Shown here: positions 16,570-27,000 of the stretch, piece after piece
Layout: each line of letters opens with the position of its first letter
Numbering within the stretch: the stretch's first letter is position 1
Assembly: GCA_005787585.1 (NCBI GenBank)
Contig: SYAL01000016.1
Coordinates: 1 to 50,972, forward strand
DNA length: 50,972 nt
DNA from: Bacteroidota bacterium
GTDB taxonomy: Bacteria > Bacteroidota > Bacteroidia > B-17B0 > Aurantibacillaceae
Direction of reading: 5' to 3'
Position numbers and translations under genes: made by a program
The notes under the pieces: model-generated
The model's input: only the letters and a program-made list of their open reading frames with translations
The model's database searches: none
Told to the model about the DNA's origin: nothing

Positions 16570-17596
16570 TGCTAAATAAATTAATTTTTTTGAACCACTC
16601 GCTTACTCTTTCACTAATAATAAATTCTATTAAGAAAAAAATTATGGCAAAGGCAATAAACCATTGAAATTGATTTTCGTAATCACTATAAATTTTTGAT
16701 TCTATTTTTGTTTTATCTAATTCAGATATTTTATCTAATATGGCATTTAATCCTAAATCGGACTGAGTAGCTTGAACAAAAACACCATTAGTTTTATCTG
16801 CAATTCCTTTAAGTAATTCTGCATTTAATCTAGTAACAATTGTCTGACCATCTTTGTCTTTTCTATAACCTTTTATTAATCCATTTTCTGTAAAAGGAAT
16901 TGGAACACCGTTTTGAGAACCAATTCCAATGGTGTTTATCATTATTCCTTTATTATTTGCTTCTTCAGATGCTTCTATAGCTTCAGGCTCGTGATTTTCT
17001 CCATCGGTAATAAGAATAATAGATTTGTTTTTACTTTCGTCGTTACTAAAAGACTCTGTAGCTTTTTTAATCGCCTCAGCTAAATTTGTTCCTTGAACAG
17101 ATACCATTCCGGGTTCTATTGAACTTAAAAACATTTTTGCAGCATTATAATCAGTTGTAATTGGTAATTGAACATATGCTTCGCCAGCAAAAATGACAAG
17201 ACCTAACCGATCACCTTCCAATAAATCAATCATTTTTTCTAATGCATATTTAGCTCTTGTTAATCTATTAGGACTTAAATCCTGAGCAAGCATACTATTG
17301 CTCACATCTAAGCATACTATGATATCTGCTCCCTCTCTCTTAACTTCGGTTAATTTACTACCAGTTTGTAAATTGCATATTGATAAAATTAGACTAGAAA
17401 AACCTAGTAAAAATAAAATTATTTTAATTATTTTTTTTCTTTGACTGGAGTATGGAATTAATTGATTAATGAGAGTTGAAATACCGATTAAATTAAGTTT
17501 CTTTTTTCTGTAAATAAAATACCATATTGATAGCATAATCATTAGAGGAATAAATGCAAATGCATAAAAAAATATGGGATTTTCAAATTTAAACAT
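16556..17596 (-). CDS. batB: BatB: VWA-domain membrane protein
   Basis: A 346-residue inner-membrane protein with two N-terminal helices (about 9-28 and 57-75), a von Willebrand A domain and a final helix (about 308-328). The MIDAS motif DxSxS is intact: D97, S99, S101 in LDVSNSMLAQ, with the later ITDGENHEPEA loop. In Bacteroides, BatA and BatB form a complex (established for the family). It overlaps batA by one base and batC by 14. Distinguished from BatA by position and by the longer insert after NGLIKGYRKDKDGQ. Confidence 0.93.
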   Translation of the reverse strand: MFKFENPIFFYAFAFIPLMIMLSIWYFIYRKKKLNLIGISTLINQLIPYSSQRKKIIKIILFLLGFSSLILSICNLQTGSKLTEVKREGADIIVCLDVSNSMLAQDLSPNRLTRAKYALEKMIDLLEGDRLGLVIFAGEAYVQLPITTDYNAAKMFLSSIEPGMVSVQGTNLAEAIKKATESFSNDESKNKSIILITDGENHEPEAIEASEEANNKGIMINTIGIGSQNGVPIPFTENGLIKGYRKDKDGQTIVTRLNAELLKGIADKTNGVFVQATQSDLGLNAILDKISELDKTKIESKIYSDYENQFQWFIAFAIIFFLIEFIISERVSEWFKKINLFSNEIK

Positions 17597-18606
17597 TATG
17601 GAATTGATTTGAATAAAGTTAAACGTAATGTGAATTCGAGTAATAATAATAAACCAGCAGTAATGGCAAGAGGTAAAAAATGTTCGGCTTTGTTAGTAAA
17701 GTTTTTTTCACTTACAATTGTTTTTTCCATTTTATCAATTTCCTGATATATATTTATTAAACTTTCTTTATTGGTTGCTCTAAAATATTTTCCGCCGGTA
17801 AGGTTTGAAATATCAGACATTATTTTTTCGTCAATTTCAACGTCAACATAATCATATTCGTATTGACCTTGGGAATACATTGCGACCGGTTGAAGAGCTT
17901 TACCTTTAGATCCAACCCCTATACAATATACTTTTATATTATAAGTGCTTGCCAATTCTCCAGCAGTAATGGGTGCAATTTCTCCTACATTATTTACCCC
18001 ATCGCTAATAAATATAATTACTTTACTTTTTGCTTTACTTTCTTTGATACGAGCAACAGCACCGGCCAAGCCAAGACCTATTGCGGTACCCTGGTTTAGT
18101 ATCCCAGCATTAATTTGAGGAAACATATTTTTTAAAACCTTATGGTCAGAAGTTAAGGGACACTGAGTAAAAGCCTCTCCTCCAAAAATAACTAAACCTA
18201 TTCTATCATTTGGGCGAGCATCGATAAAGTCTAAAATAACATCTTTAGCTACTTCAATTCGGTTTGGTTTAAAATCTTTAGCAAGCATAGATAATGAAAC
18301 ATCCATACTAATTATAATATCAATACCTTCTGTTTTTAAATTTTTCCAGCTACTTCTTGATTGAGGTCTGGCAATAGCCATTATCAATAAAATAATAGAC
18401 ATTAGTCTCAGAGCGAAGAGAGTATGTCTTAATTTAGCTTTATAAGAAGTTTTAATGCCTTCAAAAATTGAAAAAGATGAAAAATTAAATTCGCCTTCAT
18501 TTTTTTTAAGTCTCCAGAAATAGAAGAAAATCATAAATGGAATTAAAACTAGTAGCCAAAACCAATTTTTTTCTGCAAACTGTATGTCATTGAAATAATT
18601 TATCAC
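17596..18606 (-). CDS. batA: BatA: VWA-domain membrane protein
   Basis: A 336-residue protein with N-terminal helices (about 17-30 and 62-78), a VWA domain and a C-terminal helix (about 308-328). The metal-ion-dependent adhesion site is intact: D102, S104, S106 in SMDVSLSMLAK, plus ISDGVNNVGE. It precedes batB and overlaps the 332-residue membrane protein gene by four bases. It is expected to work with MoxR as a chaperone-like AAA+/VWA pair (inference from the MoxR family). Confidence 0.93.
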   Translation of the reverse strand: MINYFNDIQFAEKNWFWLLVLIPFMIFFYFWRLKKNEGEFNFSSFSIFEGIKTSYKAKLRHTLFALRLMSIILLIMAIARPQSRSSWKNLKTEGIDIIISMDVSLSMLAKDFKPNRIEVAKDVILDFIDARPNDRIGLVIFGGEAFTQCPLTSDHKVLKNMFPQINAGILNQGTAIGLGLAGAVARIKESKAKSKVIIFISDGVNNVGEIAPITAGELASTYNIKVYCIGVGSKGKALQPVAMYSQGQYEYDYVDVEIDEKIMSDISNLTGGKYFRATNKESLINIYQEIDKMEKTIVSEKNFTNKAEHFLPLAITAGLLLLLEFTLRLTLFKSIP

Positions 18607-19601
18607 GAATTAGTAGAATTAATTTGCTGATTATTTTTGATTGTTGTGTTTTCTTCACGCTTTGTTTCATTAACGAAGTCAAATGCGTTTTGAAGAGTGA
18701 AAGTATGTTCTGATATAATTGGAAATTGTTTAGCAAATTTAACTAAGTCGCTAAGCATTAAAAGTTGTTGTAATTTATCTTTACTTTCTTTGTCTACAAC
18801 TTGAGATCTGAAAGCTTTCATTATATCGGCAGTTGTACTTTCTAGGGCATTAACTTTAAAACGTTCTTCAATGTAAAGTCGAATAGTATCAGAAATTGAT
18901 GAGTAATATTCTTTGGTTTTTTCTTCTTTCCAGATTTGTTCGTTTTTTATCTTTTCGAGAGATTGAAGAGCAATGATATGTGCTGGAATTTTTGGTTTTT
19001 CAGGTTCGTGGGTAACTATTTTATTTTTTTTAGTAAAATAGATTGTAATTAAAATAATTAAAGTGATTATAACTAAAAAAGAAAACCCCCAATAAAAATA
19101 TTTAGAATACCATTTCCAATTAAATGCTTCGGTAAAAGGTGGTTTTATATCTTTTGTTTTTGTAATACTTGAATCTGTTGGAACAGTATGAACTTCAAGA
19201 AAAAGAGTTTGAGAATAAAATGGCTTAGTGCTATCATTATTAATAAAAAATTTAAATCCTGGGATTGCGAAATAACCACTGTCGTATGCACTTATAGTAA
19301 TTTGTTGATGCTGCAGTAAAATATCTGGATTAGACTTATCTGGGATAGTTGTGTCTATAACAGATACAGAAATTACTTCAATTTTATCAGTAATTGTATC
19401 TGCTATATTTGGCCATTGTATTTTTAAATTATTTTGTTTATTAGAGTAAGAGATATATATATCAAGTTTTACTTGTTCTCCAATTCGAATTTTTGTAGAA
19501 TCGAGTGCCATGTTTATATTTATTTTTTGGCTTTTGCTAATTTTAAAAAGCATTATAAAAAGCAAGAAAATAAAAAAAGTAATATGTGATTTCTTAAGCA
19601 T
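18603..19601 (-). CDS. Bat-operon single-pass membrane protein
   Basis: A 332-residue protein with a signal peptide (cleavage near ISKSQK), a beta-rich periplasmic region (~26-165; DSTKIRIGEQVKLDIYISYS resembles the repeats in BatD), one transmembrane helix (~172-192) and a helical cytoplasmic tail (YYSSISDTIRLYIEERFKVN). The tail resembles the cytoplasmic part of DUF4381-type proteins that sit between DUF58 and VWA genes in other phyla. Start and stop overlap or nearly touch both neighbours (four bases with batA, six-base gap to DUF58). I infer that it belongs to the same membrane complex. No symbol is assigned. Confidence 0.82.
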   Translation of the reverse strand: MLKKSHITFFIFLLFIMLFKISKSQKININMALDSTKIRIGEQVKLDIYISYSNKQNNLKIQWPNIADTITDKIEVISVSVIDTTIPDKSNPDILLQHQQITISAYDSGYFAIPGFKFFINNDSTKPFYSQTLFLEVHTVPTDSSITKTKDIKPPFTEAFNWKWYSKYFYWGFSFLVIITLIILITIYFTKKNKIVTHEPEKPKIPAHIIALQSLEKIKNEQIWKEEKTKEYYSSISDTIRLYIEERFKVNALESTTADIMKAFRSQVVDKESKDKLQQLLMLSDLVKFAKQFPIISEHTFTLQNAFDFVNETKREENTTIKNNQQINSTNS

Positions 19602-19607
19602 TAATGG

Positions 19608-20474
19608 TTAACGTTTTTTAAATAAGTTCATTAATGGTTTGATGTAACTTTCGTGGGTATTAATATTTGCAGAATCAATTCCAGCGCGATTAAAAATTTC
19701 TTTTAAATTGGATTCAAAATTTATTTTATTATTTGCAAATTGTTTTCTGAAAAGTTTTTCGTTAGTATCAATCCATAATATATTTCCACTCTCGTTATCT
19801 TTTAATTTTACTAAACCTACTTGTGGTAAATTAGTTTCGGTTTTATCAATTATTCTGAGTGCAACTAAATCGTGTTTTTTGTTGGCGATTTTAATGGCGT
19901 CTTTATAATTATGATTGGATAAGAAATCACTAATTAAAAAAACGATGCTTTTCTTTTTTATAACATTAGTTAGATATTTGAGGGCTAATTCGATATTAGT
20001 TTTTTTATTTTCGGGTTTAAATTCGATTAACTCTCTTATAATTCTTAATATATGAGTTTTACCTTTTTTTGGAGGAATAAATTTTTCGATTTTATCGGTA
20101 AAAAATATAATTCCAATTTTATCGTTATTTTGAGAGGCAGAAAAAGCGATAACGGCGCATATTTCTGTAATTACATCTTGTTTAAATTGATTAGAAGTAC
20201 CGAAAGCTGAGCTTGCACTAATATCTACTAATAATACCACACTAAGTTCTCGATCTTCTTCAAAAACTTTAACAAAAGGAGAATTAAATCTTGCAGTTAC
20301 ATTCCAATCAATTGTTCTAACATCATCGCCAGGTGTATATTCGCGAACTTCAGAAAACGCCATCCCTCGGCCTTTAAAAGCGCTATGGTATTCTCCTGAA
20401 AAAATCTGATTACTAAGTCCTCTAGACTTAATTTCGATTTTTCTTACTTTTTTTAAAAGTTCTGATGTTTCCAT
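19608..20474 (-). CDS. DUF58 protein of the MoxR-Bat block
   Basis: A 288-residue cytoplasmic DUF58 protein with the family motifs GRGMAFSEVREYTPGDDVRTIDW and FVKVFEEDRELSVVLLVDISAS, the latter a VWA-like fold with D-x-S-x-S. DUF58 proteins are almost always encoded next to MoxR ATPases, as here. I chose ATG 20474, which gives the usual METSELLKKVRKIEI N-terminus; an in-frame TTG seven codons upstream is less likely. It lies 62 bases downstream of moxR (from ATG 20474) and six bases upstream of the next gene. Confidence 0.92.
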   Translation of the reverse strand: METSELLKKVRKIEIKSRGLSNQIFSGEYHSAFKGRGMAFSEVREYTPGDDVRTIDWNVTARFNSPFVKVFEEDRELSVVLLVDISASSAFGTSNQFKQDVITEICAVIAFSASQNNDKIGIIFFTDKIEKFIPPKKGKTHILRIIRELIEFKPENKKTNIELALKYLTNVIKKKSIVFLISDFLSNHNYKDAIKIANKKHDLVALRIIDKTETNLPQVGLVKLKDNESGNILWIDTNEKLFRKQFANNKINFESNLKEIFNRAGIDSANINTHESYIKPLMNLFKKR

Positions 20475-20536
20475 TTTGAAATAGGGTTTAATCAATAAGA
20501 TAAAAAATAAATAATTTTAATCTTTAGTTTAAATCA

Positions 20537-21526
20537 CTAAGGAACTTCAACGGTATTTAAAATTTCGGTAATTATGTTTTCTGATGTGATATTTTCTGCT
20601 TCAGCTTCGTAAGTCAATCCAATTCTGTGTCTCATGACATCAGTACAAATTGCTCTAACATCTTCTGGAATGACATACCCTCTTCTTTTAATAAAAGCAT
20701 AAGCTTTTGCGGCTAAAGCTAAATTAATACTTGCTCGCGGTGAGCCGCCATATGAAATTAAGCCATCAAATTTTTGTAATTTGTAATCTTTTGGAAAACG
20801 AGATGCAAAAACTATATCAACAATATATCGTTCAATTTTTTCGTCCATATAAACATCTTTAACAACAGCTCTTGCATTGATAATATCTTCAGGCTTTAGA
20901 ACGCTATTAGGAATTGGCATTCCTGCAGGTTGAATGTTTGATAAAATAATTTTACGTTCTTCTTCTTTATTTGGATAGCCAACCACTATTTTTAGCATAA
21001 AGCGATCCATTTGAGCTTCAGGTAAAGGATATGTCCCTTCTTGATCGATAGGATTTTGAGTAGCCAGGACTAAAAATGGGTTTGGTAATTTAAAAGTTTG
21101 ATCACCAATTGTTACTTGTTTTTCTTGCATGGCTTCTAATAATGCCGATTGAACTTTTGCAGGAGCACGATTAATCTCATCGGCTAATACAAAATTTGCA
21201 AAAATGGGACCTTTACGAATAGAAAATGATTCTTGTTTTTGATTATAAATTTGTGTTCCAATAACATCGGCTGGCAAGAGGTCTGGTGTAAATTGAATTC
21301 TACTAAATTGACCATCTATACATTTTGCAAGCGTGTTAATTGCTAATGTTTTAGCTAAACCTGGCACACCTTCTAATAAAATATGACCGTTGCTCAATAA
21401 ACCAATCAATAAACGTTCGACCATACTTTTTTGGCCAATAATTACTTTGTCCATTTCGATAGTGAGCAATTCAATAAATGCACTTTCACGTTGAATTCGT
21501 TCGTTAATTTCTTTAATATCTACCAT
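20537..21526 (-). CDS. MoxR-family AAA+ ATPase
   Basis: A 329-residue AAA+ ATPase. The Walker A is GVPGLAKT (53-60), the MoxR variant. The Walker B is in VLADEINRAPAKVQSALLEAM, followed by sensor 1 (LATQNPIDQEGTYPLPEAQMDRF) and the C-terminal lid with GGSPRASINLALAAKAYA. MoxR ATPases act as chaperones that use partner VWA proteins to activate or assemble targets. It heads the eight-gene Bat block. A TATATTTA box (minus strand, 21558-21551), 24 bases upstream, is a candidate -7 element. Confidence 0.95.
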   Translation of the reverse strand: MVDIKEINERIQRESAFIELLTIEMDKVIIGQKSMVERLLIGLLSNGHILLEGVPGLAKTLAINTLAKCIDGQFSRIQFTPDLLPADVIGTQIYNQKQESFSIRKGPIFANFVLADEINRAPAKVQSALLEAMQEKQVTIGDQTFKLPNPFLVLATQNPIDQEGTYPLPEAQMDRFMLKIVVGYPNKEEERKIILSNIQPAGMPIPNSVLKPEDIINARAVVKDVYMDEKIERYIVDIVFASRFPKDYKLQKFDGLISYGGSPRASINLALAAKAYAFIKRRGYVIPEDVRAICTDVMRHRIGLTYEAEAENITSENIITEILNTVEVP

Positions 21527-21550
21527 AAAATATATTTTTAAGATAAGCGG

Positions 21551-21558
21551 TAAATATA
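21551..21558 (-). promoter_or_regulatory. Candidate -7 box of the moxR-bat block (TATATTTA)
   Basis: One mismatch from TAnnTTTG on the minus strand, 24 bases before the moxR ATG. The 117-base spacer to pdxA makes an internal promoter plausible, but read-through from pdxA cannot be excluded. Confidence 0.3.
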
Positions 21559-21643
21559 GTATTGATAGGGCTTAAGGCTTTTTTTAAGCTAGTTAAAATT
21601 TGTTAAGGTAAATGATAAAAAATAATAAAATGGTACAAAAAAA

Positions 21644-22696
21644 TTATTTTTCTTTGCGAATATTTGAGACAGCTAGTGTTTTTGCACTAATTTCATTAAA
21701 AAGGTTTCGATTTTTATAAATATCAATTGCGGTATATATAGCTTGTTTAAATGATTGTTCATTTGCAATATTTTTACCTGCAATATCGTATGCCGTTCCA
21801 TGATCTGGACTAGTTCGAACAGCATTTAAACCTGCGGTATAATTTACACCATCAGTAAAAGCTATTGATTTAAAAGGGATAAGACCTTGATCGTGATACA
21901 TTGCAAGAATGCCATCAAATTTTTTATAAGTATCGTTTCCAAAAAAACCATCGGCAGAATAAGGGCCATAGATTAAGCCATTTATTTTTGTTTTTTCGAT
22001 AGCTGGGATGATGATTTCTTTTTCTTCATTTCCGATAGCCCCGTTATCACCAGAATGAGGATTTAATGCTAAAACAGCTATTTTTGGCTTTCTAATTGCG
22101 AAATCTTTTATTAATGAATCATGAAGTTGATTTATTTTTTCTGAAATACTTTCAATAGAAATTTCTGAGGCAACATTTTTTAAAGGGATATGCCCAGTAG
22201 CTAGGGCAACCCTTAAACCATTATTATTACATAATAACATCAGAGGTTTTCCTTCTAATTTTGAACCTAGGTATTCAGTATGTCCAATAAATTTAAATTG
22301 CTCAGTTTGAATATTACTTTTATTAATTGGTGCAGTTACTAATGCATTTATATTATTGTTTATTAATGCTTGAGTTGCATTTTCAAGCGAAAGAAGAGCG
22401 TATTTACCTCCTACTTCGGTTGATTTCCCCATTTCGATATTTATTTCTTCATCGTAACAAATAAAGACGTTTGATTTTTTATAACTTAACTGACTAAATT
22501 CTCGCATAGGATTAAAATTAAATTCTTCTAGGCCTAATGTTTTTCGGTGATAAGAAACGGTTTTTTGAGAACTGAATAAGATAGGAGTACATATTTCGTT
22601 AATTGCGGGTTCCATTAATGTTTTAAGAATAACTTCTAAACCTATTCCATTAACATCTCCCTGAGAAATTCCTATTATTATTTTGTTATCAATCAT
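21644..22696 (-). CDS. pdxA: 4-hydroxythreonine-4-phosphate dehydrogenase PdxA
   Basis: A 350-residue NAD-dependent dehydrogenase of the DXP-dependent pyridoxal 5'-phosphate pathway. Motifs include GISQGDVNGIGLEV at the N-terminus, VTAPINKSNI, FIGHTEYLGSKLEGKP, ATGHIPLKNV, LNPHSGDNG and MYHDQGLIPFKSIAF. The histidines in these are the expected metal and substrate ligands. The length is normal. It follows the 429-residue amidohydrolase-like gene by eight bases on the same strand. The aminotransferase and other PLP enzymes nearby are users, but that neighbourhood is not evidence of regulation. Confidence 0.95.
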   Translation of the reverse strand: MIDNKIIIGISQGDVNGIGLEVILKTLMEPAINEICTPILFSSQKTVSYHRKTLGLEEFNFNPMREFSQLSYKKSNVFICYDEEINIEMGKSTEVGGKYALLSLENATQALINNNINALVTAPINKSNIQTEQFKFIGHTEYLGSKLEGKPLMLLCNNNGLRVALATGHIPLKNVASEISIESISEKINQLHDSLIKDFAIRKPKIAVLALNPHSGDNGAIGNEEKEIIIPAIEKTKINGLIYGPYSADGFFGNDTYKKFDGILAMYHDQGLIPFKSIAFTDGVNYTAGLNAVRTSPDHGTAYDIAGKNIANEQSFKQAIYTAIDIYKNRNLFNEISAKTLAVSNIRKEK

Positions 22697-22704
22697 AAAT
22701 TAAA

Positions 22705-23994
22705 TTATTTGATACCGTATTTTGTTTTATATTTTAAATAAAGTTCTGTTTGTTTATTTTTTAAATCAACTATTTTTCCTGAAATAAATGCCATTTCAAT
22801 TTGGTTAGTTTTTATATCTAAAATATCACCTGAACTTATCACCAAAGATGCTTTTTTCCCAACTTCAAGACTTCCAATTAAATTTTCGATTCTAAGAATT
22901 TTTGCGGCATTAAGACTAATACTTGCTAATGCTTCTTCTTTTGATAAGCCATAAGCAACTGCAGCTCCGGCATTAAATGGTAGGTTTCTGCTTTGCATAG
23001 CTTCCATATCTCCTTCAAGTTGCAAGCAGAATAAAACACTGTCTTTTTGTAAAAGATATGGTAATCGATAAACAATATCAATATCTTCATCCGCATAATC
23101 TGGTAGATCGTTTATTCGATTAAGCATAACAGGAATCGAGTTTTTTTTAAGTTCTTTACTTATTTTATAACTTTCTTTTCCTCCTACAATTACAGGATAT
23201 TTAATTTTGTATTGATTTATAAAATTAATAGCACTTAAAATATCTTTGGCTTTATCAAGGTGAATATACAAGTTAGATTGGCCATTAAATATATTACGCA
23301 TTGCTTCAAAACGAATATTTTTTTCAGTATGTAAAGTTTCGTTACAATAAAATTTAGCATCTTCAAAAAAACGAGATAGATAATTTAATTCTTCGGTATA
23401 TTTCTTATTAGCGGAATTTATGAGACCATCTTCTTCGCTCCATTTTTTATAATTCATCTTAGGGAAATTTAGATGAATTCCATCATCTGCTTTTAAAACA
23501 GCATCTTCCCAATTCCATCCTTCAAGCGCCAAAATCGAAGATGAGCCACTAATTAATCCTTCGCGAGGAGTAGCTTGTGTGTATAAAATACCATTTGTTT
23601 TTACGGTTGGTACTATTAAATTATCAGTATTATAAGCAATTAAACTTCTTATATGAGGATTTATATTTCCTATTTCAGAATAATCACGCGAAGCTCTAAC
23701 GGCTTCTGCATCATGCAAACCTAAAATATTATTTGTATTTATTAAACCGGGATAAACATGTTTGCCCTGAATATCAATAACGGTATCGAATGACTTATAA
23801 TTAAGTTTTAATCCTTTAGTACTCGAAATAGTTTCTATGAGGTCTTTATTAATAACAATTAAACTATTCTCAATTACTGAACCATTTCCTATATGAGAAA
23901 TTCCATTTATGAATGCAATGTGATTATAATTAATTTGAGCAACTCCAATAATTGAAAAATTAATTAAAAGAATGCTTATGATGTGTTTTTTCAT
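22705..23994 (-). CDS. Exported amidohydrolase-like protein lacking the metal site
   Basis: A 429-residue protein with a signal peptide (MKKHIISILLINFSIIGVAQ). The amidohydrolase-superfamily architecture is complete: a beta-sandwich start, GKHVYPGLINTNNILG, a TIM-barrel middle, and the typical end (SKEEALASISLNAAKILRIENLIGSLEVGKKASLVI). Where active members have PGxIDxHxH it reads PGLINTNN, and no replacement His pair is visible, so the metal ligands appear lost. It is probably non-catalytic or a partner of the larger paralogue directly upstream (22-base gap). Imidazolonepropionase-like relatives are the nearest family I can name. Confidence 0.85.
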   Translation of the reverse strand: MKKHIISILLINFSIIGVAQINYNHIAFINGISHIGNGSVIENSLIVINKDLIETISSTKGLKLNYKSFDTVIDIQGKHVYPGLINTNNILGLHDAEAVRASRDYSEIGNINPHIRSLIAYNTDNLIVPTVKTNGILYTQATPREGLISGSSSILALEGWNWEDAVLKADDGIHLNFPKMNYKKWSEEDGLINSANKKYTEELNYLSRFFEDAKFYCNETLHTEKNIRFEAMRNIFNGQSNLYIHLDKAKDILSAINFINQYKIKYPVIVGGKESYKISKELKKNSIPVMLNRINDLPDYADEDIDIVYRLPYLLQKDSVLFCLQLEGDMEAMQSRNLPFNAGAAVAYGLSKEEALASISLNAAKILRIENLIGSLEVGKKASLVISSGDILDIKTNQIEMAFISGKIVDLKNKQTELYLKYKTKYGIK

Positions 23995-24016
23995 TTTATA
24001 ATTTAGTTAAATCAAA

Positions 24017-27000
24017 TTAACGTTGACCAGTTTCTTCTTCTGCTATTCCCTCAATAGTATTGCAATGGTATAAGCGTTGTACTTTATTTTTAGCTTTAAT
24101 TACTTTATTGCCATTTTGTTTTTCTTCGATTAATTTTGCAATAATTCTTGAGCGTTCAATTTTGATGGCTTCACGAAGTTTTTCATCTTCAGTTCTATCA
24201 AAATAAATTTGTCCGTCAATCAAGGTTTTATCAACTTTTGAGTAAACGCTAAGCGGATGATTTGTCCATAAAACTAAATCGGCAACTTTTCCAGGTTCAA
24301 TTGTTCCAACCTTATCATCGATATGAAGCATTTTTGCCGGATTTAGGGTAATTAGTTTCAGAGCTTCTGTTTCAGATAAATTACCATATTTTATAGATTT
24401 TGCAGCTTCTTGATTTAATCGGCGTGCCATTTCTGCATCGTCGCTATTTATTGCTGTATTTATACCCATTTTTGTTAGAATAGCTGCATTATATGGAATA
24501 GCATCCATTACTTCATTTTTATAGGCCCACCAATCAGAAAAAGTAGAAGCATTTACACCATGAGCTTTCATTTTGTCGGCTACTTTGAAACCTTCTAGAA
24601 TATGAGTAAAGGTATTAATTTTAAATCCAAAGCTATCGGCTAAATGAATAAGCATATTAATTTCGCTTTGAACATAACTGTGGCAGGTGATAAACCTTTT
24701 TTTATTTAATATTTCGGCTAAGGTTTCAAGTTCAATATCTCTTCTAAAAGCTATATTTTTATTTTTTTGATTTTCTTTTAAAAAAGCTTGATATTGTTTG
24801 TCGTATTCTTTTGCACGAGAGAAGTAATCAACATAAACTTGCTCAACTCCCATTCTAGTTTGAGGAAATCTGATTGTATTAAAATCGCCCCAATTACTTT
24901 GTTTTACATTTTCACCTAAAGCAAATTTAATAAATCCATCAGCTTTTTCGTATTTCATGGCTTCGGCATTATGCCCCCATCGTAATTTTATTAAAACACT
25001 TTGTCCACCTATTGGGTTAGCCGAGCCATGCAAAAGTTGGGCACAAGTTACACCTCCAGATAATTGACGATAAATATTAATATCGTCAGGATTTATCACA
25101 TCGCCCATTCTAACTTCGGCACTACTAGCTTTAGAACCTTCATTTACGCCAGAAGTAAGTGCAATATGACTATGTTCATCAATAATGCCTGGAGTGAGGT
25201 GTTTACCTTTTGCATCTAATATTTTTACTAAAGTTGTTTTTGGAATTTCAATATTTTGAGCAATCCTTACAATTTTACCATCAACAACATAAACATCATG
25301 TTCTTTCAAAACACTATCACTTTTATTTGTCCAAACAGTTGCATTTTTAATTAAAATATTAGACGATTTATTTTTAAATTTATTCCAATTGTCTTTAAAA
25401 GATCCATTTATGTTAATTAATGGTTCTCCGAAAGCGGTAAAGGGATAAAACACCTCTCCTAAATTTAAATTTATTGTTTTAAGAGATTGCTGTTTTTTAG
25501 TTGAATCTGATGAAGATATGAATAATAATTCAAAATCGAACCAATTACCATTAGCTATTTGTCCTCGACCATCGAAACGTTTTTGGTTAGCATTATAATA
25601 ACCACTTGCGCGTATTATATTAACAGAATCTAAATAGAAATTAAAACTAATTAAATTATTTTTAAACGTGTATTGTATGTTTTTTTTTGTTGTATCAATA
25701 ATTAGTTGTGCGGATGGTACAGCCAAATCGCCATAAAAATTAAATTTGTAGTTTTTTTGCAATAAGATATTTTTTTCGAATTTTAAGGTATAATTCCCTC
25801 GAATATCAGGTGTATTTAAATCACTATAAATAGATGATTCGCCTGCAATCCAATGTTGAATAATTTGAGCATCGTCATCAAATATAGGTTTTGAACTGAT
25901 AAAAAAGTTAGCAAAATAGTTTGGTTTTAAAGCACCTAATTGATTATTGGCATTTATAAAAGTTGCTGGATTAAGGGTTAAGGCTTTGAGTGCTGTTTTT
26001 TCTGAAAGACCATATTTAATTGATTTTCGAATATTTTTAAGAAAATTATTTTTATCTTTTAATTCAGAAGTAGTAAAACAAAATTGAATTCCATTTTTTT
26101 CGAGCGAGGCAGGATTAGTTGGAGCTAACTCCCAATGTTTTAAATCAGTTAACGAAATAGATTCAGTATCGAACGGATCTTCTACGTCAAAAGCATCAGG
26201 AAAATTAACAGGTATAATAAAATTTAACTTCGTATTTTGTATATCATTAATGCGTTGGTATTCATTGCCATTTCCTTTTAAAATATATTTGATATTAAAT
26301 TCTTCTCCTATTTTAGCGGCACGCAATGAGTTAAATTTATCATTGGCTTCAAAAATACTTGGTAAACTTTGAAGTTTATTAAATTCATCCAAAGAGATAT
26401 TATATTCTGATTTATTTTTATTGTACCATATTGCATCGTAGTATGTTTGCCTCAAAAGTGCAATACCACCAGTTAAAGAACTTGGATAATTTTGAGATGA
26501 TGAACCTTTGCTAAAAGAGTAAAAGCCAGCAGCTTTATCAATTACAATACTTTTATTTTCTTTAGATTGCGTATTTAAATTAACCAAAACTCCACTCCCC
26601 CTTACTATACCATCTTTGGAAGAGCATAATACCGTTCCAATCCCAATTTTTTTGAATTCTTCGGCTTGTTCGTTATTATGTAAAAATAATTTGTAGGCCT
26701 CTACGTTTGATTTAATTGCCTGATTCCAACCATAAGCTCCTTTTGTATTACTTTCTATTTGAGGGCCAAAGCTTATTTTTTTTTCAGATTTAGAAATGTT
26801 TAATCCGTAATCGCAAAAAATATCTATAAATGAAGGGTATATATATTTTCCTTTTAAATCAAAAATGATTGCATTTTTTGGAATTTCATGTGTTTCGCCA
26901 ATAGCGATCACTTTATCATCTTTAATTATTAAAACCCCATTCTTGATTAGAGTTTCAAAATCAGCATAAATATTGGCATTAATAAAAGCAAAAATACTAT

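Noticed and set aside
20475-20495. Upstream TTG start for the DUF58 gene
   Set aside because: The ATG at 20474 yields the standard METSELLKKVRKIEI start; the added seven residues have no family support.
21570-21589. GCTTAA/TTAAGC inverted repeat between pdxA and moxR as a terminator
   Set aside because: The stem is only six base pairs, AT-rich, and lacks a T run on the minus strand after it.
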